Source: an uncultured Bacteroidia bacterium
GTDB lineage: Bacteria; Bacteroidota; Bacteroidia; Bacteroidales; UBA932
Direction of reading: 5' to 3'
Length of the DNA stretch: 7,995 nt
Assembly (NCBI GenBank): GCA_902767465.1
Contig: CACXHM010000165.1
Location: 1 to 7,995, forward strand
Position 1 is the first letter of the stretch; the number at the start of each line of letters is the position of its first letter. The notes beneath the pieces were generated by a model, which saw only the letters and a program-made list of their open reading frames with translations, did not search any database and had not been told where the DNA came from. Of the stretch, positions 7,024 to 7,995 are shown piece after piece. The translations under genes were made by a program, and so were the position numbers.

Positions 7024-7869
7024 TTAGATGCCGTTTTTGCGCGAAAGGTTGCGCAGGTCATCCTCGGCTTTTATCTTGTCGATGATGGCGGCAACTATCT
7101 TGAATGTGCGTGAATCCCTTGTATAAACTGCCGGAGTCGTGAATTTGACGCGTCCCTGTTTCTGCAATTTTTGTGCAACTGCTTTTTTCTTTGGGGAAGC
7201 CGGATCATATACAGCAATGGGGTTGCCTCCGAACATGCCCACTATCTTCATGCAGGGCACATCGGTCTCTCCGTCTCCAAAATAGATCATGTTGGTGAAT
7301 GGAATGCGCTTTTTGTCGTCGGCCATGCTGGAATTCACCATCTTTGAGTCGTGCTGGCTGGTGATGCCTTTGCTGATCTTGAAAAGGAACTGTGTCTTTG
7401 CCGTATGGTCAACGGCAATGCCCGGCCATTCGGCGATGCCTTCTTCGTTGTAGATGAAGGTTCCGGCATAGATATGCCTGAATTCCGATGCGATGGGCGA
7501 TCCTTCGATGATCTCCTTAAGGCCTGAAGAGTTTATGTAATGCTCCACCCTTACGCCTTTGCTCTTGCCATACCGGTTAATGAGCGAAAACCATTCCCTG
7601 ACTCCTTCGAAGAGTTCTATGTGCTTGCCGAATTCCTTGAAGGAACTGCGCCGCAGAGGAATCCCGGCCTTGTGTGCCTCATCGAACATCAATTTCATGT
7701 ATGCAAGCACATTGCTGGCGTCCTGTCCGACGGCAATACCATCGCTCATTTTCCAGAATTCTTCTTTGGTCTTTCCGACTGCCTGGATGAATCCGAATTC
7801 CTGCATATTGCCCGGCGACAGGGTGCCGTCGAAGTCGTAGATAAGTGCTGCTATAGGTTTTTTTGCCAT
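7024..7869 (-). CDS. HAD-superfamily hydrolase, probable phosphatase
   Basis: This encodes a 281-residue cytosolic protein with the haloacid dehalogenase (HAD) catalytic motifs in order. Motif I is YDFDGTLSPGN (11-21), with nucleophile Asp12 and acid/base Asp14. Motif II is INSSG (112-116). A candidate motif III lysine is Lys158 or Lys164. Motif IV is FGDGETDVPCM (197-207), with Asp199 and Asp203 for magnesium. The region between motifs I and II (about 20-110) is a helical C1-type cap, as in phosphoserine phosphatase relatives. The GDGETD form of motif IV and the overall layout match a HAD group I recall as common in Bacteroidota, whose substrate is not known to me. The ATG at 7869 is the natural start, with no Shine-Dalgarno sequence. 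It is the first gene of the probable HAD, barrel protein and lipoprotein transcript, although its sequence gives no clear link to the envelope. Confidence 0.92.
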   Translation of the reverse strand: MAKKPIAALIYDFDGTLSPGNMQEFGFIQAVGKTKEEFWKMSDGIAVGQDASNVLAYMKLMFDEAHKAGIPLRRSSFKEFGKHIELFEGVREWFSLINRYGKSKGVRVEHYINSSGLKEIIEGSPIASEFRHIYAGTFIYNEEGIAEWPGIAVDHTAKTQFLFKISKGITSQHDSKMVNSSMADDKKRIPFTNMIYFGDGETDVPCMKIVGMFGGNPIAVYDPASPKKKAVAQKLQKQGRVKFTTPAVYTRDSRTFKIVAAIIDKIKAEDDLRNLSRKNGI

Positions 7870-7900
7870 CTGTTTTATCCCTTATTATCTGTTTTCGCCA

Positions 7901-7908
7901 CAAATATC
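7901..7908 (-). promoter_or_regulatory. Weak candidate -7 box for the HAD gene
   Basis: On the minus strand GATATTTG lies 31 bases before the HAD ATG and matches the TAnnTTTG consensus except at its first base. No TTG occurs 19-22 bases further upstream, so the -33 box is missing. It is listed because it is the best match in this intergenic stretch for a minus-strand promoter. Confidence 0.25.
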
Positions 7909-7938
7909 GTTAATTTTCACCACATACACTATTGATTT

Positions 7939-7970
7939 TTTGCACGATGCTTGATTGGTGCTTACCTTTG
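7939..7970 (+). promoter_or_regulatory. Bacteroidota-type promoter pointing out of the window to the right
   Basis: On the plus strand a TTTG -33 box (7939-7942) is followed after 20 bases by TACCTTTG (7963-7970), a full match to the phylum consensus. It is divergent from the HAD gene and should start transcription near 7975-7980 for a gene beyond the right edge. The 13 bases TGCTTACCTTTGT (7959-7971) are identical to those at the guaB promoter. No coding start is visible in the remaining 15-20 bases. Confidence 0.75.
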
Positions 7971-7995
7971 TGCAGATTCCATTACTTCCGGCGGA

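Noticed and set aside
7942..7961. A short inverted repeat GCAC...GTGC in the right-edge promoter spacer as an operator.
   Set aside because: Only four bases pair across a 12-base gap, which is expected by chance.
1..7995. Mobile elements, CRISPR arrays, tRNA or rRNA genes, toxin-antitoxin or defence genes.
   Set aside because: No transposase, integrase, direct repeat array, tRNA-like fold or defence domain is visible. The genes are tightly packed housekeeping and envelope genes on one strand.

Overview
The window looks like chromosomal housekeeping DNA from a member of the Bacteroidota, probably Bacteroidales of moderate GC content. Three observations support this. The encoded GuaA, HtpG and HAD proteins resemble Bacteroides-type versions, judged from memory of the families. 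Two promoters match the Bacteroidota consensus (TTG or TTTG, about 20 bases, then TAnnTTTG), both with the -7 box TACCTTTG. None of the genes has a clear Shine-Dalgarno sequence; their leaders are A/T-rich, as is usual in this phylum. All six genes lie on the minus strand, so transcription runs from right to left.

Right part (7995 down to 5665). A short divergent intergenic region carries a strong plus-strand promoter for a gene beyond the right edge. On the minus strand come a HAD-superfamily phosphatase-like protein, a small outer-membrane beta-barrel protein and a small lipoprotein of unknown function. They are separated by only 21 and 12 bases and probably form one transcript. It ends at a hairpin followed by a T-run, which sits directly in front of htpG.

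Middle (5657 to 3670). htpG encodes the bacterial Hsp90 chaperone. A long hairpin terminator follows it.

Left part (3666 to 1). A guaB-guaA-uraA gene string makes GMP from IMP and imports a nucleobase. guaB and guaA overlap by four bases (ATGA), and uraA starts 22 bases after guaA. The guaB promoter is packed into the htpG terminator: its -33 box lies in the terminator hairpin and its -7 box follows the T-run. GuaB converts IMP to XMP and GuaA converts XMP to GMP; the UraA-type NCS2 permease, cut by the left edge, probably imports uracil.

The most notable point is that GuaB has no Bateman (paired CBS) domain, the usual regulatory module of IMP dehydrogenase. The catalytic barrel and all its motifs are intact, and a short Lys-Ala-Gly-Gly linker stands where about 120 residues are normally inserted. 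I saw no mobile element, CRISPR array, tRNA, rRNA or defence system, and no stretch over 300 bases without a gene.
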